The notes beneath the pieces were generated by a model. It saw only the letters and a list, made by a program, of their open reading frames with translations. It was not told the origin of the DNA and ran no database searches. Below, piece by piece: positions 48,110 to 57,752 of a stretch of DNA of 64,000 bases; position 1 is the stretch's first letter, and each line of letters begins with the position of its first letter. The position numbers and the translations under genes are program-made. The stretch comes from Erythrobacteraceae bacterium E2-1 Yellow Sea (GTDB taxonomy: Bacteria; Pseudomonadota; Alphaproteobacteria; Sphingomonadales; Sphingomonadaceae). The DNA lies in NCBI GenBank assembly GCA_014983025.1, contig JADCLP010000001.1, positions 310,001 to 374,000 of the forward strand, given 5' to 3'.

Positions 48110-48151
48110 CACCGCCGCGGTAGGCGAATTGTGATCCCGTAACCAGCCCAG

Positions 48152-50020
48152 TTACCAGCCCTGCGGCTTGCCCTTGTTCTGTTCTTCCAGCCAGGCCATC
48201 AGCGGCGCGAAATATTCCACCATTGCCTTGCCGCTCATCTGCCGTTCGCCGGTGAAGGCTTCCAGTGCATCCGGCCATGGCTTGCTGGCACCCATGGCCA
48301 GCATGGCGTTGAGGTTTTTGCCCACTTCTTCATTGCCATAGAAAGAACAGCGGTGCAGCGGCCCTTCCCAGCCTGCCTGATCGCAGGCTGCCTTGAAGAA
48401 CTGGAACTGCAAAATACGCGCCAGGAAATAACGGGTATAGGGGACATTACCCGGCACGTGATACTTCGCACCTGGGTCAAACGCTTCCGGTCCGCGCGCC
48501 ACAGGCGGCACTATGCCCTGATACTGGTAACGCAACGCCGTCCATTGTTCATTGTAATCTGCAGGCGCGACAGAACCGTCAAACAAGCTCCAGCGATAGC
48601 GATCAACCATCAGGCCAAATGGCAGAAAGGCGACCTTATCCAAGGCTTCACGCAGAAGCAGGCCAACATCCTTGTCTGCGCTGGGCACGTCCTTGGCATC
48701 CAGCATGTCAATCTGGACCAGATATTCTGGCGTGATCGACAGGGCGATCATATCGCCAATTGCCTCATGAAACCCGTCATTCGCGCCATTCAGATAAAGG
48801 TAGCTCTGTTCATTATAGGCGCGCTGGTAATAATTGTGGCCCAGTTCATGATGGATAACCTTGAAGTCATCGGCATTGCGCTTGATGCACATCTTGATCC
48901 GCAGATCATCCACATTGTCCACGTCCCATGCGCTGGCATGACATACAACTTCGCGGTCCTGCGGCTTCACGAACTGGCTGCGTTCCCAGAAGGTTTCAGG
49001 CAGCGGATCAAAACCCAGTGACGAAAAGAACTGTTCGCCTGCCTTGACCATGTCGACTTCCGTCAGACCCTTCTTCTCAATCAGGTCGGTCAGATCATAA
49101 CCGATATCTCCAGCCCCCTTTGGCGCGACGAGGGGGTAAATATTGCCCCATTCCTGCGCCCACATATTGCCCAGCAGATCGGCGCGGATCGGGCCGTTGG
49201 TGGGCTGCACCGCATCACCATATTTCGCGTTGAGCTTGCCGCGGACATAGGTGTGCAGCGCGACGTAAAGCGGCTTTACCTCCTGCCACATCCGCTCAGT
49301 CTCTGCAGCGAACTGGTCCGGGTCCATGTCATAATTTGACCGCCACATGGCGCCCAGATCGGCATATCCCAGCTCTTTTGCGCCTTCATTGGCGATGGCC
49401 ACCATGCGGGTATAATCATCGCGCATCGGCGCCCCCACATTGTCATGCCAGCTGGCCCACATTTCGGCATATTCGGCGGGCGTACGGTCGAGATTACCCA
49501 TCTCTGCCTCTGCATCCACGCCGGGGATTTCAGTGCCATTCAACGTCGCCTTACCCTTGCCATAGGCAGAACCAAGGCGTGTGGCGATTTCATTCAGTTC
49601 GGTCGCCGCACCATCTGCAACAGGGGCAGGCATGACAATGCCATTGCGCAGCATATCCAGCTTGCGTGCGACCTGCGGATCAAGGCCTTCAATGCGGGCA
49701 AATTTGGCCGCATCATTGGCATAGGCGACTGACATTTCTGTGGCTTCCGCGCCATATTTCGCTGCCAGCGCATCGCTGTCATGAATGATATATGTGTTGT
49801 TGATCCAGGATATGCGGGCAAATTCCACGCCGAAATCAAACATGGTCTTCTCAACCATGTCGACCCAGTCAGCAGCACCTTCTGGAGTCAGGGGATAGCC
49901 AGACACGGTTTCAACAGCAGGTGTAGCCACAGCTGCGGTTTCAACATTGTCAGCTGGCATTGTGGCACATCCAGCCAGTGATACGGCGAGCGCCGACAAA
50001 GCCACAGTATGGAATTTCAT
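48152..50020 (-). CDS. M2-family peptidyl-dipeptidase lipoprotein (bacterial ACE homologue)
   Basis: A 622-residue protein with lipobox SLAGC (Cys about 18). The gluzincin motif HHELGHNYY and the third ligand in HEAIGDMIALS define the M2 (angiotensin-converting-enzyme) family, which releases C-terminal dipeptides. CKRNADDF-type cysteine spacing and the chloride-pocket region PYTRYFLARILQFQFF match the family. It probably degrades peptides in the periplasm. No neighbour explains a special substrate. Confidence 0.92.
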   Translation of the reverse strand: MKFHTVALSALAVSLAGCATMPADNVETAAVATPAVETVSGYPLTPEGAADWVDMVEKTMFDFGVEFARISWINNTYIIHDSDALAAKYGAEATEMSVAYANDAAKFARIEGLDPQVARKLDMLRNGIVMPAPVADGAATELNEIATRLGSAYGKGKATLNGTEIPGVDAEAEMGNLDRTPAEYAEMWASWHDNVGAPMRDDYTRMVAIANEGAKELGYADLGAMWRSNYDMDPDQFAAETERMWQEVKPLYVALHTYVRGKLNAKYGDAVQPTNGPIRADLLGNMWAQEWGNIYPLVAPKGAGDIGYDLTDLIEKKGLTEVDMVKAGEQFFSSLGFDPLPETFWERSQFVKPQDREVVCHASAWDVDNVDDLRIKMCIKRNADDFKVIHHELGHNYYQRAYNEQSYLYLNGANDGFHEAIGDMIALSITPEYLVQIDMLDAKDVPSADKDVGLLLREALDKVAFLPFGLMVDRYRWSLFDGSVAPADYNEQWTALRYQYQGIVPPVARGPEAFDPGAKYHVPGNVPYTRYFLARILQFQFFKAACDQAGWEGPLHRCSFYGNEEVGKNLNAMLAMGASKPWPDALEAFTGERQMSGKAMVEYFAPLMAWLEEQNKGKPQGW

Positions 50021-50139
50021 GATTTAGTGTCCCCTATACATCAGCAATCAGTTTCATTGGATACTGGTTTGTCCGTCGCCGCAGCGCAAATCAAGCGGTG
50101 CATACAACTATTCGACAAACTGCAGACATAGTCCTGCAG

Positions 50140-50895
50140 TCAGGCAAGAAATCGCACCAATTCGTCACCCATCGCGCCTTCGGTGACAGAGCTCATATGT
50201 GTGCCGGGGATTGTTGCCAGCATGGCATCGGGCAGAACCCGCGCCAGTTCGGGTGCAGAACCATTATCCTGATCCTGTTCGCCGCAAAGCACCAGAGTGG
50301 GCATGGTGATCGCCCCCAGTTGATCTGGCGTGGTGTCGCCAACAGATTGCAACAACAGCCGCGCCGCCACACGGTCAACAGCCATGGTTTTCATAAAGCT
50401 CATCGCCATAAAGGCCGGATCGCCTCGCTTGATCTCGTCAAACCGGTCGATCGCGTCGATAAAGAAATCCGCGCGGTGATTCCACCCCGCCAGCCCTTCC
50501 AGCCCCATACCCGCCAGCACCAGTCGCCGCGGCATTAAGCCATTGATTACGGCCCGGGCAGATGTGCGTGCACCCAGAGAAAACCCCACCAGGTCGAATG
50601 CACCCGGTGCCAGCCCCAGTCCATCTGCCAGTGCAAACACATCTTTCACTAGCACATCTTCCGGATAAGCAGCCGGATCATGCGGTTTTGCACTGTCTCC
50701 ATGCGCGCGCAGATCCGGCATGATCACATCAAATCCTGCCTCTGCCAATTTGGCGGCATGCCCAAATTTGATCCAGTTAATCTGCGCGCTGGAAAACAAA
50801 CCGTGCAACAGCAAAACGGGATTTCCAGACTGGTCCCCCATGCGATGGACAGCCAGTTTCACCCCGTCAAAGCCGGTATAATAATCAGCGGCCAT
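50140..50895 (-). CDS. Alpha/beta hydrolase
   Basis: A 251-residue alpha/beta-fold hydrolase from the ATG at 50895 (AAGGA 5 nt upstream). It has the oxyanion-hole segment LLLHGLFSS, the nucleophile elbow GFSLGA, an acid residue in LCGEQDQDN, and the catalytic His in IPGTHMSS. There is no detectable signal peptide. The substrate is unknown; esters or small lactones are typical. It is divergent from the marR-emrAB operon across about 160 bases. Confidence 0.87.
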   Translation of the reverse strand: MAADYYTGFDGVKLAVHRMGDQSGNPVLLLHGLFSSAQINWIKFGHAAKLAEAGFDVIMPDLRAHGDSAKPHDPAAYPEDVLVKDVFALADGLGLAPGAFDLVGFSLGARTSARAVINGLMPRRLVLAGMGLEGLAGWNHRADFFIDAIDRFDEIKRGDPAFMAMSFMKTMAVDRVAARLLLQSVGDTTPDQLGAITMPTLVLCGEQDQDNGSAPELARVLPDAMLATIPGTHMSSVTEGAMGDELVRFLA

Positions 50896-51055
50896 CAGTT
50901 TCCTTTCATACCGGGTTCCCATCGAAATGATCGCCCGCAGGGGCACCCACCGGTCTTGATATTCATCACTATGTCTCCAGCACTATCGATTAGCGCGCAC
51001 TATGAATATCTGAAAGCCCTTGCGATAATAAGCTAACTTAATATATGCATGGTCT

Positions 51056-51499
51056 ATGCAGAATATCGGATACAAATTGGCGGATAACTCACGCTTATTA
51101 CGTCGTCTATTTGACGAACGGATGCGGGCCATGGGCGTTACCGGCCCGCAAGCGCGGCTGCTGCTGATGCTTGCCCGTGATGGGGGGCACAATCAGGGTT
51201 TCTATGCTGAAGAGCTTGAGGTGGAACCAATAACATTGTGCCGCATGGTTGACCGGCTTGAAGATGCTGAACTTGTACAGCGTCAACGCGATCCCAAAGA
51301 TCGACGGGCATGGCAAATCCACTTGACGAATAAAGCACAAACTCAAGTGGCCGAATTAAGGCAAGGCGTTGATAAACTTATGGAAGATGCTTTGTCCGGG
51401 ATTTCTGAAGATGACCGCGAGATTTTTGCAGGTTTCCTGGATGTGATGGGGCGTAATCTTGGTGCCAAACGCACCATGCAGGAGGCATCCAATGGCTGA
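51056..51499 (+). CDS. MarR-family transcriptional regulator
   Basis: A 147-residue winged-helix protein: VTGPQARLLLMLARDGGHNQGFYAEELEVEPITLCRMVDRLEDAELVQRQRDPKDRRAWQIHLT is the MarR core with the wing in DPKDRRAW. It probably represses the following efflux genes and is relieved by a small aromatic ligand. A short dyad (TGCAT-N5-ATGCA, 51046-51060) overlaps its start codon and could be part of an operator, though the arms are short. It overlaps emrA by 8 bases. Confidence 0.92.
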   Translation: MQNIGYKLADNSRLLRRLFDERMRAMGVTGPQARLLLMLARDGGHNQGFYAEELEVEPITLCRMVDRLEDAELVQRQRDPKDRRAWQIHLTNKAQTQVAELRQGVDKLMEDALSGISEDDREIFAGFLDVMGRNLGAKRTMQEASNG

Positions 51500-52556
51500 A
51501 GCAGATCCAATCGCATTGGAACAAAATGTATCGCACGCTGATACCAGCGAAAAAGCGCGCCCTTCAGCATTTCGCTGGTTGTTTATGCTTAGCGTACCGT
51601 TCTTGCTCCTGGCTGCAGCCGGCACCTATTGGTGGTCACAGCAAGGCAAGGTTTCGACTGATAATGCTTATGTGAAGCTTGAAAAAGTATCAGTCAGCGC
51701 AGAAGTTGGCGGACGCGTAGTGGAAGTGGCTGTCAGCGAAAACCAGAAAGTTGCAGCTGGTGATCTGCTGTTCCGTATTGACCCTGAAAGCTACCGTATC
51801 AATCTGGCTCAGGCGAAGGCGGCCATGGCCACGGCGCAAGCCAATGTCACGGCTTTGGCCAATGACAGCGCGCTGTCAGGCGCAGAAATCTCTGCAGCAC
51901 GTGAAGACATTGCCTTTGCCGAAGCGAATTTCCGCCGCAAGGATGAATTGTTCAAGCGCGGCTTTCTGGCGAAGATGGAACATGATGCAGCTGCGCATGC
52001 CGTTGCACAGGCCAAGGAAGTACTGGCACAAGCCCGCGCAGATGCTCAGGAAGCAAGGGCCCGCCTGTCGAGGGGGTCAGCCGTGCCAGGAATGAACCCG
52101 CAAATTGCGGCTGCTCTGGCCCAAAAGGAATCGGCGGAGCTCAATCTCTCACGGACCGAAATTCGTGCCCCTGCAGCAGGCCGTATTGCTGAAGCTGACC
52201 GCTTGCAACTGGGCCAGCAGATTGTGGCTGGGCTGCCTGTCGTCACACTGATCAAGGATGACGGAAAATATGTGGAAGCCAATTTCAAGGAAACCGACCT
52301 TGCCGACATGCGGGTTGGCCAGCGCGCCGAAATTCACCTGGATGCCTTTCCAGACATTGTTCTAAAAGGCCACGTTGAATCCATCGGTGCGGGAACAGGT
52401 TCCGAATTTTCTGTTCTTCCTGCGCAGAATGCCACGGGAAACTGGGTGAAGGTCACTCAACGGGTTCCCGTCCGTATTGCGCTGGATGAAATGAGCCCGC
52501 GGGAATTGATTGCCGGACAGTCCAGCAAGGTCACCGTGTTCACTACCGGCGACTGA
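51492..52556 (+). CDS. emrA: EmrA-type membrane fusion protein (HlyD family)
   Basis: A 354-residue protein with AGGAGG 6 nt before the ATG. One N-terminal membrane helix (WLFMLSVPFLLLAAAGTYWW) is followed by a lipoyl half (VSTDNAYVKLEKVSVSAEVGGRVVEVAV) and an alpha-helical hairpin (about residues 105-200). The second lipoyl half and beta-barrel include TEIRAPAAGRIAE and KYVEANFKETDLADMRVGQ. It bridges EmrB to an outer-membrane TolC-type channel that is not in this window. Confidence 0.93.
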   Translation: MAEADPIALEQNVSHADTSEKARPSAFRWLFMLSVPFLLLAAAGTYWWSQQGKVSTDNAYVKLEKVSVSAEVGGRVVEVAVSENQKVAAGDLLFRIDPESYRINLAQAKAAMATAQANVTALANDSALSGAEISAAREDIAFAEANFRRKDELFKRGFLAKMEHDAAAHAVAQAKEVLAQARADAQEARARLSRGSAVPGMNPQIAAALAQKESAELNLSRTEIRAPAAGRIAEADRLQLGQQIVAGLPVVTLIKDDGKYVEANFKETDLADMRVGQRAEIHLDAFPDIVLKGHVESIGAGTGSEFSVLPAQNATGNWVKVTQRVPVRIALDEMSPRELIAGQSSKVTVFTTGD

Positions 52557-52558
52557 AC

Positions 52559-54148
52559 GTGGCCAGTATTGCATCCGACGGCAAGACTCCCGGAATTTCC
52601 GCTGCCGCAAAGGCGGACTTACCAGAAGTTCACGCCAGGAATTACTGGGTGCTGATAATCGGCATAATGTGCGCGTCGCTGATACAGATTTTGGACACGA
52701 CAATCGCCAATGTAGCGATCCCGCACATGCAAAATTCACTGGGGGCAACGGCCGACAACATCACCTGGGTGCTGACCAGCTATATCCTGGCATCAGCCGT
52801 GGCCATGCCGATTACTGGCTGGCTTGCCGACAGATTCGGAGCAAGGCGGCTACTAATCCTTTCTACCATGTTCTTCATCATCGCCTCCATGTTGTGCGGG
52901 GCGGCCCAAAATCTGGAACAGATGGTGTTCTTTCGGACTTTGCAAGGGATTGCCGGGGCATTCATTATGCCATTGGGCCAATCCTTTCTGCTTGATACAA
53001 CACGACCAAGCCGACATCCGCAGATCATGGCCATCTGGGGCATGGGTGTGATGATAGGGCCCATTCTTGGCCCCTTGCTTGGCGGCTGGCTGACAGAAAG
53101 CGCCAACTGGCGTTGGGTTTTTTACGTTAACCTGCCGATTGGATTGGTGGCACTTGCCCTGCTTATCGCCAATTTACCCCAGCGGGACACAATCAAGCGA
53201 CCGTTTGATATGTTCGGTTTTGCCATGATCGCAATTGCCCTGACATCGCTGCAATTGCTGCTGGATCGCGGTATGCAAATCGATTGGTATGATTCCTATG
53301 AAGCTTGGATCTATACCCTGCTGTTCCTATCAACCGGATGGATGGCCATCATCCATCTTGCTACCGCGCGCCATCCACTTTTTAGTTCCAGCCTCTTTAA
53401 AGACAGGAATTATACTATCGCCCTGTCCTTCATGATCGCGATTGGTGTGATCATGTTTGCAACAATGGCCCTAATGCCACCCATGCTGCAGCGCCTCTTT
53501 GGCTATGACGTGATCGATACCGGGATAGTCCTGATGCCGCGCGGCGTAGGTGTGCTTTTAAGCATGCAGTTGTCAGGCGTACTGATCCGTTTTGGCTTCG
53601 ACTCACGAAAAATCATTGCAACCGGGTTTGCGCTTGGTGCCATCTCTTTGTGGCAAATGGCGCATTGGTCACTCGACGTTGACCAATACCATATCGTGAT
53701 GTCCGGTTTCCTGCAGGGCCTTGGCTTGGGCCTGGTCTTCATTCCCTTGAATGTCAGCGCCTATACAACCCTTGACCCAAGGCTGCGAACGGATGGTTCC
53801 AGCCTGCTTAATCTCAACCGCTCACTGGGCGGATCAATAGGGATTTCGCTGACTTCTGTATTGTTGGGTGCCAATATCCAGACACTGCATAATGAACTGG
53901 GCAGCCATGTCACCGCCAACATGAGCGGCGTGATCGATGTGTCGACGATTGATCGATATCAGGCGCTGGGTGATGCAGCTTTGAGAATGATCGACGCAGA
54001 GGTTAATCGCCAGGCGGCTATGATTGCCTATATCGACAATTTCTATGTGATGATGTGGCTGTGTATCGCAGCCATCCCCTTCAGCCTGTTCATGCGCAGA
54101 AATACAGGATCGCGCGGGGCAGCATCAGCAGACGCCGCCCCTCATTGA
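52559..54148 (+). CDS. emrB: EmrB-type DHA2 multidrug efflux transporter (MFS)
   Basis: A 529-residue transporter with 14 predicted membrane helices. Signature motifs are IQILDTTIANVAIPHM (motif D1), WLADRFGARRLLILS (motif A) and PILGPLLGGWLTESANWRWVFYVNLPIG (motif C). It starts at GTG 52559, two bases after the emrA stop, so translation is probably coupled. With EmrA it should export hydrophobic compounds by proton antiport. It ends 12 bases from the convergent asd gene. Confidence 0.93.
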   Translation: MASIASDGKTPGISAAAKADLPEVHARNYWVLIIGIMCASLIQILDTTIANVAIPHMQNSLGATADNITWVLTSYILASAVAMPITGWLADRFGARRLLILSTMFFIIASMLCGAAQNLEQMVFFRTLQGIAGAFIMPLGQSFLLDTTRPSRHPQIMAIWGMGVMIGPILGPLLGGWLTESANWRWVFYVNLPIGLVALALLIANLPQRDTIKRPFDMFGFAMIAIALTSLQLLLDRGMQIDWYDSYEAWIYTLLFLSTGWMAIIHLATARHPLFSSSLFKDRNYTIALSFMIAIGVIMFATMALMPPMLQRLFGYDVIDTGIVLMPRGVGVLLSMQLSGVLIRFGFDSRKIIATGFALGAISLWQMAHWSLDVDQYHIVMSGFLQGLGLGLVFIPLNVSAYTTLDPRLRTDGSSLLNLNRSLGGSIGISLTSVLLGANIQTLHNELGSHVTANMSGVIDVSTIDRYQALGDAALRMIDAEVNRQAAMIAYIDNFYVMMWLCIAAIPFSLFMRRNTGSRGAASADAAPH

Positions 54149-54160
54149 TGCAATGGGCAA

Positions 54161-55186
54161 TCAGCCCTTTTTCAAATGACGGCGGCCTAACAGCTCTGCG
54201 ATCTGCACCGCATTCAGCGCCGCACCTTTGCGCAGATTGTCAGACACGCACCACAGAACCAGCCCATTATCTACGGTCGGATCTTCACGCACACGGCTGA
54301 CATAGGTTGCACTGTCGCCAGCACTTTCAATGGGGGTAACATATCCGCCATCTTCGCGCTTATCGACCAGCATGATGCCGGGGGCTTCACGCAGGATTTC
54401 CTGTGCCTGTTCCGCGCTCAATTCCTTCTCGAATTCGATATTCACCGCTTCGGAATGGCCCACAAACACGGGCACACGCACACAAGTGGCTGAAAGCTTG
54501 ATGGAAGGATCGAGGATCTTCTTCGTTTCCACCACCATCTTCCATTCTTCCTTGGTCGATCCATCGTCCAGGAACACATCGATATGCGGGATGACGTTGA
54601 AGGCGATCTGCTTGGTGAACTTCTTGGCAACAGGCTGATCGCCGACAAAGATCGCACGGCTCTGCTCAAACAGCTCGTCCATGCCCGCCTTGCCCGCACC
54701 GGAAACTGACTGATAGGTCGAAACAACAACGCGCTTGATCGTAGCGGCATCATGCAGTGGCTTCAGCGCAACAACCAACTGCGCGGTTGAGCAGTTAGGG
54801 TTGGCGATGATGTTGCGTCGGGTATAGCCGTCGATTGCTTCCGGGTTCACTTCCGGCACGATCAAGGGAACATCGGGGTCCATGCGATAAAGCGAGCTAT
54901 TATCGATCACAACGCAGCCCGCAGCGGCTGCCTTGGGCGCGTAAACCTTGGTTGCTTCGCTACCACATGCGAAAAGGGCAATATCCCAACCGGTGAAATC
55001 GAAATGCTCAATATTCTTGCATTTCAGCATTTTGCCGGTGTCGCCAAATTCCACCTCTGTGCCGGTAGAGCGCGATGATGCCACCGCTGCCACTTCATCA
55101 CAGGGAAATTCACGCTCCGCGAGGATCGCCATCATCTCGCGCCCGACATTACCCGTCGCGCCGACAACTGCCACCCGATAACCCAT
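54161..55186 (-). CDS. asd: Aspartate-semialdehyde dehydrogenase
   Basis: A 341-residue enzyme that reduces aspartyl phosphate to the semialdehyde with NADPH, feeding lysine, diaminopimelate, threonine and methionine. VAVVGATGNVGREMMAIL binds NADP, NPNCSTAQL holds the catalytic cysteine, and QSVSGAGKAGMDEL and the RVPVFVGHSEAVNIEF His region complete the active site. AAGGA is 8 nt upstream of the ATG. Confidence 0.96.
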   Translation of the reverse strand: MGYRVAVVGATGNVGREMMAILAEREFPCDEVAAVASSRSTGTEVEFGDTGKMLKCKNIEHFDFTGWDIALFACGSEATKVYAPKAAAAGCVVIDNSSLYRMDPDVPLIVPEVNPEAIDGYTRRNIIANPNCSTAQLVVALKPLHDAATIKRVVVSTYQSVSGAGKAGMDELFEQSRAIFVGDQPVAKKFTKQIAFNVIPHIDVFLDDGSTKEEWKMVVETKKILDPSIKLSATCVRVPVFVGHSEAVNIEFEKELSAEQAQEILREAPGIMLVDKREDGGYVTPIESAGDSATYVSRVREDPTVDNGLVLWCVSDNLRKGAALNAVQIAELLGRRHLKKG

Positions 55187-55261
55187 GGTATTATCCTTTC
55201 TTCATCCGCATTGTGCAGTGCGGAATGGGCCCGTTAGACGGTGCTTGCACGTAACGCAATG

Positions 55262-56458
55262 TTACAATGCGCCAGTCAGGTGCAGTGCCAGCATGATCGC
55301 GCCAGAGAGAGAGCCCAAGAGGCCCAGCAGGGCAGCCCATCGGTGCCCGGCTCTGCGATACCAGGCAATCCAATTTACCAGTGCAAAGACCAGCAAGAAA
55401 ACAAAACTGGCCCCCTCCACCAGGCCGGCAATATCACCCAGCAACACCAACACACACGCCGCGGCGGATATGACCAAAGTACCGAACCAGGGAACATTGC
55501 GGTTGTCTCGCGATGCGAAAAGTCGTGGCAGTTCACCATCGCGGGCGGCCTGTTCGGCCAGCCGTGCTGTGGCAAAAACCGTGGCATTGATGGCGGAGGC
55601 TGCAGAAAAGGTCGCGGCCACCGATATCGCGATAAAGCCCGTCAATCCCAGAGCTTGCCGCCCGGCAAGCGCCAGTGCGACTTCTTGCTGGTCGACGATT
55701 TCAGATGCACCGGCCAGCATGGTCGCGCCCAGTGAAACCAGCACATATGTGAACGTGGTCACGATAATCGCAGCTGGCATAGCGACGGCAATCGTGCGCG
55801 GGGCATCGCGCATTTCATCATAATCATAACTCAACAGCTGGAAGCCCTCATAGGCCATGAATACCACACCCATGCCCAGCAGCGCCCCGGTCAAGCCAAC
55901 CGGCTGATCTGGGTCCAGCACCAACTTTTCCGGTGCCCAGTGCCACAATCCCAGCACGGCCAGCCCCAGCAAGATCACAAGCTTGCCCCACACCGCCAGT
56001 TTTTCCAGCAAGGTTGCCTCTGCCGCCCCCATCAGATTGACGCCCGCCAATACTGCAATCGCCGCCAGACCTGCCGCCAGTGCCAGCCAATGCGGCGCGC
56101 CAAAGGCATTGGCAGCATAGGCACCAAAGGTGACGGCATAGACCGATACGGTGAGCGTATAGCCAGCGATCAAAGCCATCACGACCATGCGCGCCAAACG
56201 GTTCCACCCCATTTCGCGCAAATAGATATAAGATCCGCCAGGTTTGCCGATCTGCCGTGTCAGCGCGGAATAGCTGTGGCCCGATGCCAGTGCGATCATC
56301 CCGCCAATCAGGAAGCTGAGCCAGGTCCATTTCCCGGCCACGGTGATCACCACGCCCAGCGTTGAAAAAATGCCACCGCCGATCATGCCCCCCACAGCCA
56401 TGGCCCATGCCCCGCCCGGCCCCAATGCAGCTTTACTTTCTGGTGGATGGTCAGTCAT
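55262..56458 (-). CDS. APC-superfamily amino acid permease
   Basis: A 398-residue protein with about 11-12 membrane helices. Helix 1 has the unwound substrate motif AVGGMIGGGIFSTLG. GKPGGSYIYLREMGWN follows in the helix 2-3 loop, and AYEGFQLLSYDYDEMRDAPRTIA in the helix 6-7 region is typical of APC/YfnA-type transporters. The transported amino acid or amine is not predictable. It lies 75 bases upstream of asd on the same strand and downstream of the rplS terminator. Confidence 0.87.
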   Translation of the reverse strand: MTDHPPESKAALGPGGAWAMAVGGMIGGGIFSTLGVVITVAGKWTWLSFLIGGMIALASGHSYSALTRQIGKPGGSYIYLREMGWNRLARMVVMALIAGYTLTVSVYAVTFGAYAANAFGAPHWLALAAGLAAIAVLAGVNLMGAAEATLLEKLAVWGKLVILLGLAVLGLWHWAPEKLVLDPDQPVGLTGALLGMGVVFMAYEGFQLLSYDYDEMRDAPRTIAVAMPAAIIVTTFTYVLVSLGATMLAGASEIVDQQEVALALAGRQALGLTGFIAISVAATFSAASAINATVFATARLAEQAARDGELPRLFASRDNRNVPWFGTLVISAAACVLVLLGDIAGLVEGASFVFLLVFALVNWIAWYRRAGHRWAALLGLLGSLSGAIMLALHLTGAL

Positions 56459-56489
56459 TACCGGTTCTGTATCTGCTCAGCACACAAAG

Positions 56490-56526
56490 AAAAAGGGCGC
56501 CCCGGCCTGTGCCAGAGCGCCCTTTC
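56490..56526 (-). terminator. Terminator of the ffh-rplS operon
   Basis: A 9-bp stem (AAAGGGCGC / GCGCCCTTT) with a GC-rich loop reads on the minus strand into CCCTTTTTCTTT, directly after the rplS stop codon. Confidence 0.85.
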
Positions 56527-56549
56527 CTTAAATTCGTTTCAGCAAAGGC

Positions 56550-56921
56550 TTATGCGTCAGCCTTCACGTTGACCTTGCGTTCCGCGATGCGCGCACGCTT
56601 ACCGGTGCGGCCACGCAGGTAATACAGCTTCGCACGACGCACGACACCACGGCGAACCACGGTAATGCTGTCAACGATGGGCGAATAGAGCGGGAAAACA
56701 CGTTCCACGCCTTCACCAAAGCTCATCTTGCGCACGGTGAAATTGCTGTTGATGGAGCGGTTCGAACGCGCGATCACCACGCCTTCAAACATCTGCACAC
56801 GTTCACGGTTACCTTCGATAACCTTCACGCCCACGCGAACGGTATCGCCTGCGCGAAATTCGGGAATGTCCTTGCCAGCCTTGGCAATTTCTTCCGCTTC
56901 GATCTGCTGGATCAGGTTCAC
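56550..56921 (-). CDS. rplS: 50S ribosomal protein L19
   Basis: A 123-residue protein starting at GTG 56921, giving [22 protein letters not shown]. The conserved [34 protein letters not shown] and [18 protein letters not shown] segments follow. It sits at the 30S/50S interface. The GTG overlaps the trmD stop by 4 bases (GTGA), so it is translated by coupling. The frame reaches further upstream only because it reads through trmD out of phase. Confidence 0.95.
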   Translation of the reverse strand: MNLIQQIEAEEIAKAGKDIPEFRAGDTVRVGVKVIEGNRERVQMFEGVVIARSNRSINSNFTVRKMSFGEGVERVFPLYSPIVDSITVVRRGVVRRAKLYYLRGRTGKRARIAERKVNVKADA

Positions 56922-57673
56922 TGGTCCATATCCTTCTTCTTTTGCCGCTCGCCAGAGGCAGGCTGGGCCCGAACACCACTGTGGCGTTCCCAAAGGTCCG
57001 GCCTGCGTAACCGTGTGTCATCTTCACTGCGTTGCTTCCGCCACGCCGCGATTTTCGCATGATCCCCCGATCGCAGCACTTCAGGGATCGTGCGCCCTTC
57101 CCATTCAAAAGGTCGGGTATATTGCGGGTATTCGAGCAATCCTTCCTCGAAAGATTCCTCATGCCCGCTTGAAGGCGCGCCCATTACGCCGGGAAGCAGC
57201 CGAATGCAAGCGTCGAGTATCGCCAGCGCGGCGGGTTCCCCCCCCGACAGCACAATATCTGCCAGGCTGACCTGTTCAATCTCTGGCCGAGCTTCGAACA
57301 AGCGCTCGTCGAACCCCTCGAACCGCCCGCAGATTATGGTGACGCCAGGGCCAACAGCGATTTCGCGGATGCGTTCCTGCGTGATCGGTTTTCCACGCGG
57401 CGTCATAGCGAGAATGGGCACCGCCGGCTGTATCGCAATTGCATGGTCAACCGCTGCGCTGAGCACATCGGCCTTCAGCACCATGCCCGCCCCGCCGCCG
57501 GCAGGTGTATCATCCACCGTGCGATGCTTATCCGTGGTGAAATCGCGGATCTGCACGGTCTCGCAACTCCAGTCGCCACGTTCCAGCGCCTTGCCCGCGA
57601 GGCTCACGCCCAGCGGACCGGGGAACATCTCCGGATAGAGTGTGAGGATGGTCGCGGCGAAGGTCAATTGCAT
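56918..57673 (-). CDS. trmD: tRNA (guanine37-N1)-methyltransferase
   Basis: A 251-residue SPOUT-fold enzyme that methylates G37 of tRNAs to prevent +1 frameshifting. It shows [40 protein letters not shown], the trefoil-knot SAM site [16 protein letters not shown] and [14 protein letters not shown], and the tail RPDLWERH. It lies 79 bases downstream of the nitrilase gene rather than directly after rimM. Confidence 0.96.
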   Translation of the reverse strand: MQLTFAATILTLYPEMFPGPLGVSLAGKALERGDWSCETVQIRDFTTDKHRTVDDTPAGGGAGMVLKADVLSAAVDHAIAIQPAVPILAMTPRGKPITQERIREIAVGPGVTIICGRFEGFDERLFEARPEIEQVSLADIVLSGGEPAALAILDACIRLLPGVMGAPSSGHEESFEEGLLEYPQYTRPFEWEGRTIPEVLRSGDHAKIAAWRKQRSEDDTRLRRPDLWERHSGVRAQPASGERQKKKDMDQ

Positions 57674-57752
57674 GTCCCGGGCATGATCAGGTCATTCGAC
57701 AAATCCGCGCTTTGTAACGCCCGGTCAATGACACAATGCGCGCCATCAATTT

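Noticed and set aside
54140..54180. An intrinsic terminator for emrB (GGGC-atcag-GCCC then TTTTT)
   Set aside because: A 4-bp stem is too weak to call, although the T-run is good.
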